A stretch of 64,000 nt of DNA from Allacma fusca (Eukaryota; Arthropoda; Collembola; Symphypleona; Sminthuridae), in the NCBI GenBank assembly GCA_947179485.1, contig OX359245.1:34459067-34523066 (forward strand), read 5' to 3'. Shown one piece after another: positions 44,238 to 56,179 of this stretch. The notes under the pieces are model-generated. The model saw only the letters and a list, made by a program, of their open reading frames with translations, was not told where the DNA came from and made no database searches. Position 1 is the stretch's first letter, and each line of letters begins with the position of its first letter. Position numbers and translations under genes: made by a program.

Positions 44238-46465
44238 TCAATACAAAACAGTATACTTCAAGCAAAACCCAGTATTCTGACTTTCAGCAACTTCGAAGAT
44301 TGACAGGGCGGGGTCCGTCATGCAGAACTGACCTTTAGAAACCCCCTCATCGCTCAAGCAAGGTAACACAGAGCTAGGTGGGCCATCAGATGTCACCACT
44401 TCGTTATTCTTTGTCACACAGAAGGCTCCCACAGGACACCCAGTTTCCGGATTGATCAGTGTATTACGCTCATTAAAAAATCCAGTCGCAGTCTCCATTT
44501 GATCGAAGTTCACATACATTAAAAATGGTCTCGCCGTACCTGGAATATGCCCAAAAATAGTTTAGAACCCAAAGTCAAATTTGTGGCCGGAAGTGCTGGG
44601 AACACGAAGTTCCCTGCATGTCCCATGAATGTCCTTACTTTCAACACCTTCTGGAAACAATCCACCACAGTATCGTCCCATTTGCGATCCTGGAATGTCC
44701 ACGTAATCAACGGACTCACAATCTTTACCTGTTTTTGAAGTTACAGGTTCCACATCTGAAATGAAAAATCCATCGCCTACAGCGCAATTCTGCCACTGAA
44801 ATACATTGAAACAATTTTAGAAATTTTATACATCAACCTTGAAAATATTACGGAAATAATTTGAAATTTACTGTAATCTTCTTTGATCCCGGGGGTGTCC
44901 TGATGCAAACAGTGTACTGCTGATTGTTAATTTGGGCTTGCATTTTTGGTGTAGCATCGGGTTTGACGTAGTTAAAACTTTTTACCATACCGGAAGCTGC
45001 GGTGTAGTACTGATCACAACCAGATGGAGCTGGTGAGATACGATTTAACAGAGTTATAATAGGAATCAATTTATATCCTAATATTATTTCACTGGTTAAC
45101 ATCACCCTCTTTAAATAAGACCAATTCTTAAAATTACCAAGTTCATCATCCAAGTCTGCATTGGTATTTGCTTCATTACCACTGGCCTCATTGTAGCCAG
45201 AGTTAAGCCTTTTCCCGGAACGTTTTCCTTTGGAGCAAGGCAGGAAAGTTGCAAAGAGGTCAAAATTGGTAGGGTCCGTAGCATCGTTGTTTACATTAAT
45301 GTTTAAGGTTATCATGTCCGACTCCCCATAGTGTAGGTACACTGTGGATATAACAGTGTAAAAAGAAGATCCAGCAGCTTTGGTTATTTGTAAAACTCAC
45401 AATAATTGCTACAAAATTAATAAATATTCATTTCTTAACAAAAGCTTACAACGCTGGCCACTGGCTTTTCCGCAAGTTTCAAACCCCTTTAGATTTTCTG
45501 CATTGATGGTCATACCGCCCTTGAGACAATTGCCATTGGTAGTCTTCTGATCATCTGGAGCAGGTAGGTTGAAATCAATGAAGTCCAAACGAATTTGACA
45601 GATATTTTTACTTGTCTGAAAGCAAGAAAATAGTTTAGCATCAAAAATTATTGGCGAGCTAAAAATTCCCCAGAATTTGTCTCAAGAAAAATCTCAGGAA
45701 ATAAAATAACATCTCACCCTTGGAAATTTAATTTCACAACCTCTATTGACATTTGTTGCTGAACCTGAGCTGGCGCTGCGTATGTGACTCCCGGATTGAC
45801 GAATCGTGACGATATTATTATTTCCGTTACTGTTTGTTGGACATGTTACACTGTCTGTTTCATACAAGCACTTCCATTAAATTTTATTCAAAAGTTCATT
45901 CATAATACAAAAAATTTTGTAACTTACAAGAACAGCACACTCTTTTCCCGGAACAATTTCCACCAGCAATGACCTCTCCGCGTTGTTTGGTACACTGGCT
46001 CCTAAGTATTTTAAAACCCAAGAATCAGTAAAATTTCCTGAATTTTATTCAATGCAGATTTATTGAAAGAGTTGAGTTCAATTTAAAGTTTTCGAAAAAT
46101 TGTCTCTTGAAAATTATAAGGAATCAAATATGGGAACTTACTGAGTGCGGCAGATCCCACTCATACCATTATTCTGGCCGGAGGTTGAAGATGTGCAAGA
46201 TTCTTCAGAATTTTTGCTTGATGACGAGGATGAAAACAGCCCTGAAATCATTTTAAAAAGTTTGTTAAAAGTAAAAATTCTTTAAAGTAATTAAAAAATA
46301 ATTATTGGCTTAAATTTAGCTTGCATTAATGGCTGAGATGAAAAATAACTTACACCGTCCTTCCCTACCCTCCAGAAGTTCCTCAGTTGTCTCATTGCCA
46401 GCGTTGAAGGATGCTCTGGCGTTGCAGACCAAAGCTAATAGTAACAAATTTCCTGTGATCTTCAT
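44238..46465 (-). CDS. Secreted CUB-domain protein, arthropod type
   Basis: Probably an extracellular protein of unknown ligand. Eight exons on the minus strand close in phase to 505 aa: 46465-46354, 46241-46142, 46001-45928, 45854-45718, 45615-45450, 45341-44872, 44795-44639 and 44539-44238. A signal peptide is evident (MKITGNLLLLALVCNARA). Then follow a Ser-rich linker and a small Cys-rich motif (SGICRTQSQC, GGNCSGKRVCC). A CUB-like region begins ICQIRLDFIDFNL and continues with PSGCDQYYTAASG, VKSFNY, QYTVCIR, CESVDYVDIPGS and RYCGGLF. A second Cys-rich tail ends GFCLKYTVLY. This order is that of a family common in insects and crustaceans. The stretch between LFATF and APSGC, about 75 residues rich in G, N, K and D, is longer than I expect and may hide an in-frame intron. 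A TATA box lies upstream at 46537-46546. Confidence 0.75.
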
Positions 46466-46536
46466 GCTGGCAAGAAGCAATAGTTGCGTCCAAGGTACGG
46501 GAGTAAAATTAATATTTTTTTTTGTGACGGAAGTGC

Positions 46537-46546
46537 TTTTATATAC
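46537..46546 (-). promoter_or_regulatory. TATA box of the CUB-protein gene
   Basis: Read on the minus strand this is TATATAAAAG, about 72 bases before the ATG at 46465. That would place the transcription start near 46508-46512. No clear initiator was assigned. Confidence 0.55.
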
Positions 46547-46566
46547 ATTCGGAAGTGCGTACCCTC

Positions 46567-47847
46567 CTTAACAAAATTAGTAAGGCAAACAGATTTTTAA
46601 TGGACTTTGCATTACAGGGCTTATTTTCTGCTGAGGTTGACAATAAAAAGGCTCTAATTTATTACAGTGCGTAAATAACCTTATTTGATCTGTCCATTAC
46701 CCATAAACCGTTACAAAATAGAGGTTTGTTTGTAGTCAAAACCATTATGCGTGTTTACTAGAGGTATGAACGTGTTAATCATTTCAGTGCGTAAAGCGAT
46801 CATTAGGTTATTGACTGAGCAATGTTTTGTCTCTTCAGATTATAAGGACCTGATTTGGGCTAATATAAATTTTATGCTGTTAAGCTGCCTAATTTACGCA
46901 TGTGCTAATAGGTACTCAGTAGGGTAAAAATACAATAGAAAAATATGTGGTTTATTTCCACGCATTGATCTTTCAATTCAGCCTAAGCATCAAAATGCTA
47001 ACGTTACATTCCGTATTGTGTATATTTTTTTGAGGATGCAACGATTTTAATGTGAGCATTATCATCTAATGGAATTTTTTTAATCGAGTAGTAAAATCTG
47101 ACATATAATTCTCTTAAGATATTGAAAATTAAGATTGCGGTAAAGAGGAGTGTGTTTTAATGGTTTAGCCCGTATGCAGATAGAGACAATTGTTTAATAT
47201 CACTATCGTTTAAAGCTTGCGTCCGTATTGTAATCTCTTTTGTAACTTTAAAAATCCTGAGCTCATCTGATAAAATGTAGCATTAAGGTAAAATGGTAAG
47301 TATCCTAATGTTCAACTACGACTTGTTTTTAGAGTTGCTAAATTAATGTCTGTGTAAATACAGATTTAATAAACACAATGTAAGCTTTGAGGTCATTTTA
47401 AGAATTTCGTCGTGAGCAAGTAGTCTGCTTTAATGAAGTATCAACTTGAACTCACTCATATTAAACTAAGCCGAAATGTTAAACTATACAAAATGTCCCT
47501 ACAAAGCCCTGTAAATTAATAAATTATGACAGTCACGCGGGAGTAAAAAATACACTCCAATTCCTAACAAGACCACATATTTATCGGTACGAAGTAAATA
47601 TAAAAAAACATATGTGACTTAACAACATAATTTAAAATCTTTAGAGTAACAATTTATTACTAGATCGAACATTCAAATAAATAGTTTATTAAGCTCATGG
47701 TTCTAACAAACTCAAGCGATAGGCCATCACATTGAAAAAACTACAACCGGTCCGTAAAGCCAATTTAGTATTAATGAATTGTAAATGTCTGGCAAATAAG
47801 TATTTTCATTACAAGGAAGTATATAAATATTTCACACTAACGTATAC
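46567..47847. other. Intergenic, no gene seen
   Basis: AT-rich sequence with scattered stops in all frames. No repeat, RNA gene or promoter element could be supported. Confidence 0.45.
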
Positions 47848-49296
47848 TTATACTCGGATACGTTCAGCGCTACAAATCTCACAGATAATGTGACTTTTGA
47901 GATGAGAGTAATAAGAAGAGGACTGTCGGAAAGACTGAGCACAGTGTGGGCAAGGGAATGGACGATCCGTTGTGTGAACCACAGCATGACTCTGCAGCTC
48001 CCGGTGAGTGCAGAACTTCTTGTCACATTTACAACAGCCGAATTTCTTTTCCCCATGTCGAGTCAAGTGACGCTTCAACTGCCTCTCCGTAACATAGCCA
48101 TTTCCACAAGACGTGCATTGGTACCGGTATTCAGAAAGGTCATGAGGAGAGACCCTGGTTTGGAGACGTCGGATCCTTCGGTGCCCGATCAGACCGTCAC
48201 AACAGATGCAACGGTAAATGTGGTACATGGAAGGGTAAAGATGTTTTATATGTACGGTCACTTCAGCAGGGTCATCATCGTCTCCAATGGTGATTACAGG
48301 AATATCTGTAGGTTGGAAAATTTATTGCAATATTGAAGGAACAACAATTTGGAATAAATTTTAGCTGGCAAAATAATGATTACAGCCTTCCGTTAGTTTA
48401 AATTTAAGCTTTTGCCATATAGCGTTCGAGTTTTGAGGAGTCTGATCTCTGCGGTATATAGAATTGTAAATGGTAAGAATAATTTTCTTACTATCCAACA
48501 TCTCCTCTTTTGAGGTCTGCGTGCTCCCAGCCCACTGGATGACGCTAGTGGACCTTAAAGAATCTTCTGATTGGCTGGGTGACTCCGAATCTGATGCAGA
48601 AGTTTCTCCCCGGGGAGGATATTCCCCAATGATTTCGCATGAGATGTCATCATAATCTTCTGTTTTGATGATCACTTGCACATCATCTGTGGGATTTTTG
48701 TGAAAAGATCTATTGTCCATATTGCTGCCAAAATCCATTTCGGAATAGGTTTCCTTGAAGGTTGAGCTTTCCCCTGAATCAATATCTGAGTACGATTCAA
48801 AACAATATTAATTCCAATTAACTAACAATTATTCCGTAGATACATGATCTTCATTCGTCAATAATTTTCATTTGAAGCAATTATTATATAAACACTTATG
48901 ACGGTACAAACAAAATTGCTCAAGTTACTTGAATGTGCTATCGCATTCCTTTGGAAAATAATTTCCAAGTCCACGTTGTCTTTAGTATCGTTTTCTTTGA
49001 CCTCACTGTGACTCATCAGTACATTATCATGCGTTGGATGAGCAGTTTCATGGTTACTTTCGTCGTCGGAGGAATCTGACAAAATCTCCGCCTCGGGTAG
49101 GGACATTTCATTGCTGTCGCGAATATCGGATCGAAACTCTACTTCAATCATTTCAGCAATGTCAGGAACAGGGAATTCTGAGGGCAAACAAGAAACAAAA
49201 ATAGTAAAAAATAACCAATTCATTAATTAATCTGGGAAATTTATACGCACTTAACTTATTACCTGTTTTATCACATAGCACGCCTTCCATTGTCAT
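47848..49296 (-). CDS. C2H2 zinc-finger protein, three fingers
   Basis: Probable nuclear DNA-binding protein. Four exons, 49296-49263, 49177-48929, 48773-48492 and 48305-47848, all meet in phase 1 and give 340 aa. Donors are GTAATA, GTAACT and GTAAGA, and acceptors CTCAG, TTCAG and TACAG. The first two-thirds is acidic and serine-rich (SDSSDDES, KTEDYDD, SDSESPSQSEDS), without a ZAD or SCAN domain that I can see. The C-terminal third has a degenerate C-x2-C start (YRCICC) and then three full fingers: YQCTSCGNGY...H-LTRH, FGCCKCDKKF...H-AVVH and FPCPHCAQSF...H-LKSH. It ends soon after with ICEICSAERIRV, perhaps a truncated fourth finger. A second ATG two codons downstream (49290) is an equally good start. 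The target is unknown. Confidence 0.75.
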
Positions 49297-50049
49297 ATTA
49301 ATCAATGCTCCATTAGAGAAATGAAGTAAACGCAATGATCGGACGCAGCTTGTAACAACTTTGATTTCCGGAATTTATTTATTCAACAAGTAATAATTCC
49401 ATATAATAAATACCTTGACAATGTTGCAATGCCATTCGCATTATCCTCACAAGGAAACTTTTCTTTGCACAAAATCCAGATGAACTTTAAATTTCAATCC
49501 CTGGAGGGAAGACACGTCATGTTCATCTGTTCATGAACATGCTCACGAGTATTTCATTATCTCTTCTTGATTTAAATACTTAACAAATCTTATCAAATCT
49601 AAATATATGTGGGTATACGTGGTACATAATTATATTTATGTAAGAAAAAACACTGAATGTAAATAACACTGATTGTGAGCAAATAAATACACTTCTTGAG
49701 ACTTACATAATTTGCATTTCCCAGAACATGCACTATATATTTTCACTAAAATTATGGACAGCTTGTTATTTAAATTAACATAAGATAGTTCCTGATCAAC
49801 TGTATTTTGCATGACTATTGTATGTAAGGAAAAAATTAAAATCTTGATAAGAAGGGCTAAAATTAGTCTTTAAATGAATGCATGCTTTGAATTTCTTAAA
49901 TTCACGTAAAACTTGAATCAATAACAACATGAATACTTGAATAAAACTTAAAATGACTCATAACTATTCATTATTTATGACTTTCTTATTAATAACAGTG
50001 TTTCTTGATAAATCACATTAGTAAAACATCTCTTGATTAGTCAACAAAC
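49297..50049. other. Intergenic between zinc-finger gene and the unassigned gene
   Basis: Contains the likely promoter of the zinc-finger gene and the 3' end of the next gene on the same strand. ATTTCAATCCCTGG and CATGTTCATCTGTTCATGAACATG near 49,518-49,545 form a short palindrome (TTCATCTGTTCATGAAC). Nothing else is recognised. Confidence 0.35.
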
Positions 50050-51814
50050 TTAAAAACTTTTTCTCAATTCTCTCTGACTAATGCTGCTCTGAGGTCGGTA
50101 ACTGGGAACATACTTGGGTTTTCGACTTGGAGGGAAACGGCTTTCAGGCAGTAAAACAGGATCAGTGGCACGGTACGGCAGTTTGATAGAAAGCAAGCTG
50201 GGCTTGCCATTTATCTCTTCGAAGTTATACTCAGACAGTGTTTTGTACAAGTTCAAGCGGACTTGTAAAATTATTTTGGCCAGGTTTTCCAAAATTGGAC
50301 TGAGCCAATCTGAAATTTGGAAACAACCTTTTAATTACTTGATCAGAATCATGCAATCTTTAAAATAATAATTTAGCAGGTTTAATTTAATATACTAGCA
50401 GGTATTTACTGACCTAGTTTAGGCTCCCGAGAACTTCCCATTGAACTCGAGACATATTGGTATATCAACCCCTGAGTGGTTTCCCATGACTTGAGTAACT
50501 GATTATCCTGGTCCCAAGTGTAGCTCAAATGAGAGTAGTAATCTCTAGATTGATGATCTTCCTTAATGAAATTAGACTTCAAGGTCTGGATCAAGTTACC
50601 GTAGGCGCTGCAACGGTCAGGTTGATTTAATAGATTGTGGAACCTTCCGAGTTCTACCTTGCATAGACTAATCACTTCCAGGATATCTTTTTTCTACACA
50701 ATTTAAGAACTAAATTATCTTCAGGATCCACAAAATTTAACATTCCGAATATAAAATCCATGGCAAATGTGTTTTCTTGTCACACGTTTGAAAAAGGGTT
50801 AACCTGAATCTCCGGAAAAAATTCTTTTGCTTCGAATCGCGTTCCCCTCGAAGGCAGTGCGATCAGGCTCTCAACAAAGTGTCTGTCCCACTGGAAATCG
50901 CACAGGGTTGAGTAGCAGTCCGAGAGGACAACCACGATGTGATCACTATCACACAAATATAAATTGAATTACAAAAAATGAAAAAGTTAATCATGTTTTA
51001 AAAACAATACTAACAACAAGTCTATAAATTACCACAACCAAGTAACAAACACCTTGTTCCAGCAAATATAAACAGTACATACATGCTTATGAAATACACT
51101 CTTTATTTTCAAACCCTTCTGAACAAATCCGAACTCAAAGCGATACCTTAGAATAAGGCAAACCCCGCACTATTCTCTTACGAAGAATTAAAACCATTTT
51201 CTAATACTGAGTGATTTAATGAAACCATCAATTCTTCTTTAATTCTTTAATAATAATGATAGTTTTTTTAAAAAAGCATGAAACACTGCCAAAGCTACAC
51301 ATATTTTCGAATTACCTTCCATTAACAAATGACTCTGTCCCGTCCTGGTCCGAAGGACAGTCATTCCTGGGACTTAAAGACATTCCCGAAAAATCCCCAC
51401 TAAAATAATCACTCCCTGCAGAGTCAGAGTTACTGGAACTCCAGTTTCTATTGCCACCAGCCTCAAATTTTGAATGTTGGAAGATCTCCCTGTGACTGGA
51501 CCACATCTTTAAGAAATCCGAAAAACTCAAATCACTCACACTTACAAATCCAACATTCCGAAGCATACAAAAACGATTAATTGAACCACAACTTACTTGA
51601 ACTCCCTCTGTAATAATTATAATCATTTAATAAATTACAAGATTACCGAATACTCCGTCTCTTCTTCATATTGCGGCTCAAAAAGATTCCATGGCTTCTC
51701 TGGTGACCATCCCAACAGATCAGCTCCACCTTCAACAATTAAATCCCTGCCATAATTCGGTGTCGTCGTATTTAGTGACTGCCAGAAGTTGGTTGCCCTT
51801 CCTGATGCCTTCAT
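50050..51814 (-). CDS. Unrecognised 361-aa protein, six exons
   Basis: The function is not recognised. Exons 51814-51647, 51607-51597 (only 11 nt), 51540-51316, 50945-50804, 50693-50414 and 50309-50050 join without any phase error, which is good evidence for a real gene. The protein starts MKASGRATNFWQ and has an acidic, aromatic stretch (LLGWSPEKPWNLFEPQYEEE) and then a Ser/Asp/Gly-rich segment. A central helical region follows (CYSTLCDFQWDRHFVESLI, KKDILEVISLCKVELGRF), then DWLSPILENLAKIILQ and a basic, proline-rich tail ending QRELRKSF. It has no signal peptide or membrane helix, so it is probably intracellular. An alternative start joins an ATG directly before GTGAGT at about 52046 to GCATCAGG, replacing MK by M. 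Confidence 0.65.
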
Positions 51815-52640
51815 ATTAATTAAAATCACATCAAATAAATATAAAACAACAACAATCCAAAAGCATCAAATCAAGCAATTACAATAATAAAAAATAATAA
51901 TAATAATAATTGCAATTTGCAACTTAATAAAAATAATAATCTAAAACACATTAAAATATTCACAAATCCCGAACAAGATTCAATCAAAATAATCAAATGC
52001 CTCATTATGAACGTAATAAAATAAAATAATTTTTCTTAACTCACCATAATTAATAATATGCCGCCAAAACGCTTTATTTAAAAAAATATCCGGGACTTCT
52101 AACACGTCACTTGTAATAAAAATTAATCTTCGCGTTAATATCTACTAATGACTGGAGTTTAAAATAAAATCTAATTAATTGTTTAAATATTACTTTTTTG
52201 TCATTAGCAAAATAAAACTATCCTCCGAAGACAGTCACCTCTGGAATTAATTTAAAGGAATGGACTTTTGTTTGAAACTGCGGGAAAAAGTGAGTGGGAC
52301 TGATGAAAGACGCGAGCCAATAATTTGAGACGTAGTCTTTGTCAAAGCATTTTTTACCAGGCACTGAATATAAGCTTAACCCTCCAGAAGAGCTGCGGGA
52401 GATACCACACAGCCTGGAACACGCGACGCAGATAACAGTTGACAGATGCCAAGCGTATAGAAGCTACACGCAACTTAAATTTCCTTGGGGTCAGGCGCAT
52501 AAAACGTTACGAAACTGTACCAATAATTGTGGAGATGCTTTCAAACATCGTTATCTTCCAATACGCTTGAATAAATTTGTATGTTACCTAGCGTCACTGC
52601 CATGGTTAGTAATGTATGTATATAGCCAATTTTTATTATA
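51815..52640. other. Intergenic and likely promoter region
   Basis: AATAAT/AAT repeats at 51885-51945 precede the gene on the minus strand. A 100-codon frame at 52339-52641 (+) lacks any recognisable domain and runs into the satellite edge, so it is not called. Confidence 0.4.
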
Positions 52641-52682
52641 ATAGTTTATTTAAGCTATTATAATATACTTTATATTTTTATT

Positions 52683-53200
52683 ATAGTATAGTTTTATTAT
52701 AGTATAGTATTATTTTACGTTATAGTTTTATTATAGTATAGTATTATTTTACGTTATAGTTTTATTATAGTATAGTATTATTTTACGTTATAGTTTTATT
52801 ATAGTATAGTATTATTTTACGTTATAGTTTTATTATAGTATAGTATTATTTTACGTTATAGTTTTATTATAGTATAGTATTATTTTACGTTATAGTTTTA
52901 TTATAGTATAGTATTATTTTACGTTATAGTTTTATTATAGTATAGTATTATTTTACGTTATATTTTTATTATTATAGTATAGTATTATTTTACGTTATAG
53001 TTTTATTGTAGTATAGTATTATTTTACGTTATAGTTTTATTGTAGTATAGTATTATTTTACGTTATAGTTTTATTGTAGTATAGTATTATTTTACGTTAT
53101 AGTTTTATTGTAGTATAGTATTATTTTACGTTATAGTTTTATTGTAGTATAGTATTATTTTACGTTATATTTTTATTATAGTATAGTGTTATTTTACGTA
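52683..53200. repeat. 34-bp tandem satellite, about 15 units
   Basis: The unit reads TTATAGTTTTATTATAG followed by TATAGTATTATTTTACG. Units in the first half are nearly identical. From about 52990 a variant with TTATTGTAG takes over, showing two homogenised sub-arrays. One unit near 52965 has a 3-bp ATT expansion. The last unit is degenerate. Confidence 0.92.
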
Positions 53201-53289
53201 ATGTTTTTAAGAGCGAAGCGATATAATGGAATGATCACGGTTCTGACCTTGTGGACACTAAGGCTTCAATGCTATTCAACTTACAATTA

Positions 53290-53860
53290 GCTGAAAACCA
53301 ATTTCGGTACCACAACCTCCTGACCACGTAAATGTGCAAACCACTTCAAAATTTCAAATTTTCAGAATTTCGAAAAAATTTCGAAAAATTTCAAATTCGA
53401 TATTTACGATTCAAACTCAGTTTACACGTTCCCCTGACCTTGTGAATGATCAAACAACCACTTCGAATTTCCCAGTTTTCCCAAATTCCAAAAATTATGG
53501 GAAACTTCTCAACAAACGAAATCCTGGAGAGATCTCGGTTTTGGCCTTTTGGACACAAGGGCTTCTATACTAATAAGACTATGTGAAAACAAATTTGCCC
53601 AACACAAACTTCTGACCATGTTGATGTGCAAACCACTTCGATTTTTTTCATTTTTCGAAATTTTGAAAAATTTCAAAAGCACTTTTTCGGCTTTAAATTT
53701 GGCTTGCACATTTACCTGACCACGCAAATGTGCAAATCATTTCAAATTTTTCAATTTTCAAAATTTCGAAAAAAATTTCAAAATCGATATTTAAGCTTCA
53801 AATTTGGTTTACACGTTCCCCTGACCTTGGGAATGATCAAACAATTATAAATCACGCGAC
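53290..53860. repeat. Diverged tandem repeat with TGACC...ATGTGCAAACCACTTC units
   Basis: Blocks of about 110-160 bp recur, each with CTGACCNNGTAAATGTGCAAAC-like and TTTCGAAAAATTTC-like parts. More units follow at 55045-55198 and 56180-56430, once contiguous but now split by the element at 55199-56179. No coding function. Confidence 0.6.
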
Positions 53861-54819
53861 AGAAATTGATTTTGAATGAGTAGCACATAAAAAACCATAT
53901 CTGAAAGGTTTCGGAAGCAAATTTTAATAAAGTGACTTGAACATACAATTTCATTGCCAATTCTGCATTGTTAATTTTTAAAGTAAAATCATTGCCAATA
54001 ACTTGTAGGCTTCAATCTATGCATGCATAATTTTAGTTTAGTTTGCAGATAGGATTTGATTCCGACAAAGATGTACATATGTCGATTGTAGGTAAGACAA
54101 TTCTCGGGAATGATGTATGCAGGTTGTTGGTAGGGTCAAATCTTGGGAGTGATCTATGTATACATATTAGCCTATAGGTTCTACGTTAGAACTTAAAAAT
54201 ATGTAGGATTTAGTGTACGTGATTGTTTTGCCCAGCTTTGATGCAGGGGAGATCAAGATTCAGCAGAGAAATATAGAAATGATTTTCCAGGGAGATTTAC
54301 AAAAAATCGTCCCTTGCATGATGATTATTTGCATCAACCGAGGTACAAATATAAAATAACAAATGTAGTTTACAACATCAATACAAGAACAATGTTCAGC
54401 AAGACTTTTTAGCAAGTAACAATTTTGTCAGCCTATAGTTAGTTTTGGCAACTTTAACAGGAAAGTGTTGATTCAAATTTTTGTAAAAAAAAGAGCTTTA
54501 CAATAAGTTATCTTAAGCTTAGTTGCAATTTAAAAGGAATTCATAAAAACTGTTCTGGAAAAAATAAAACTTTTAAATATAGAAAATAATGCGGGAAATG
54601 TATCCTAGCTTTCATTATAATCAAATGCATTGTTAAAGAATAAATTATAACTAAAAACTAGATTCTCCTAAACGTGTTTATATTTCTCAGCGGACAATTT
54701 CATGTTCTGGTCCTTCGAAACGAAACCATATATATATACTTACGCATACTAAACTTTACTGACGATGCAATTTCACCCTGGCTTAATAGCTTTGATTTTC
54801 AGCTAAATGCGGGAGCCTC
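53861..54819. other. Intergenic, nothing recognised
   Basis: AT-rich, no gene or transposon end. It leads into the CAAGT-rich tract. Confidence 0.4.
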
Positions 54820-55044
54820 AAGTAATTGTGACTTGACTAGCTTTTACATGAAGTCATGCAAGTCAAGTCAAGTCAAGTCATGTGATTTCGCAAGTTGCCC
54901 GAGTCTATTCTAGTCAAGTTTTATAATATTAACACCGTGCGTAATCAAGTCAAGTCAAGTCTTGTACATGCAATTTGCTTCGTAGACAAGTAAAATCTAG
55001 ACTTTTCTAGTCAAGTCTGACTAGACTAGGGCAACAGTGCTCTG
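54820..55044. mobile_element. CAAGT-motif tract with one hAT-like end
   Basis: TCAAGTCAAGTCAAG units and CTAGACT variants end at GGCAACAGTGCTCTG. The reverse complement CAGAGCACTGTTGCC resembles the CAGAGCTGCG ends. To the right the diverged tandem repeat (acctcataaattatcaaacc) resumes, as expected for an insertion into it. No left end with a matching octamer was found. Confidence 0.4.
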
Positions 55045-55198
55045 ACCTCATAAATTATCAAACCACCACTTTGAATTTCCCACTTTTCCAAAAATTACGG
55101 GAAACTTTTCAACAAACGGAATCCGGGAGCGATCTTGGTTTTGAACTCGTCGCTAAGCTGGAAACAAAATTCCCCAACACAACCTCCTGACCATGTAG

Positions 55199-56179
55199 TA
55201 TAGCTCCTCACGAGTACGAGTAGATACTCGAGTTTCGAGTTCGAGTACGAGTACGGGTCGAGTACGGTATCAACTTAAATTGGTACTTGTACTCGTCGGG
55301 CGAGTATCCGTTTTCGTACTCGAACTTGAGTATATTTCTAACGAGTATCAGAGCGAGTACGAGTACGTTCAAAGTACTTGAACCAAAGCACGAGTACGAG
55401 TTCGGGACATAAATTCAAAAGTACTTGAACCCGTACTTGGATTTACATTTGATACTCGAGTAATTTCCTCCAGCACAAAGTCCACAGCCATATTTCCTAT
55501 ATTACAAAAAAGTTGTTTTTCCGAAGCAAAAAAGGAAAAGCGGTTAAATTCAAAATGACTACGAATATCATGAAACGTTACACCTACAGCGTAAGTTATT
55601 GTTCCAGCTCCGAATTGATTACTACTGTAGTTACTAATTGTAAGTATTTACCTATCGCCGTAAAATATAATGGAACAGGAGAATAGGGCGAAATTAATGG
55701 AGATTAGAATGAGATTGACCTGACTGAAGAGAATCCAGTCGATATGACTGGCAGAATCAAATCTTGATCTATTGTTCGTCGGCATTTTAATCTCAGTGGA
55801 GACATTTTTCATTGCAAACACTGTTCGTAAGTTGCAGTTAAAAATTCTTTTTAGTGAAATCTACTATTTGTTTTCTATGGCAATCTCTCTTTAACAAAAA
55901 ATAGTGTCTAAAAAATTTGTTTTCGGTGTACTTGATACTCGAGTACGGTTCGAGTACGAGTTCAAGTACGGGTCGGTCGGTATAAACGTTTTATACTCGT
56001 AAGTACGGTCCAAGTTCGGTAAAAAGTTAAGAAATATAATACCGTACTCCGAGTACAGAATTTTTTACTCGTACTTGAAGACACAAGTCCGGGTCAAGGG
56101 GGAATTTGACCCGACAATTCGAGTACGGTTCCAAGTACGAGTACGGTATGGATAACTACTCGACCCGTGAGGAGCTATA
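55199..56179. mobile_element. 981-bp hAT-like element built of CGAGTA motifs
   Basis: An exact 8-bp target duplication, ccatgtag, lies at 55191-55198 and 56180-56187. The ends are inverted TATAGCTCCTCACG and CGTGAGGAGCTATA. The outer 250 bp on each side are GAGTACGAGTACG arrays and their complement, with a unique middle part (about 55480-55920) without a recognisable protein. It split a unit of the diverged tandem repeat, whose sequence continues on both sides. Confidence 0.85.

Noticed and set aside
52339-52641. 100-codon frame next to the satellite
   Set aside because: No domain, and no splice or promoter support.
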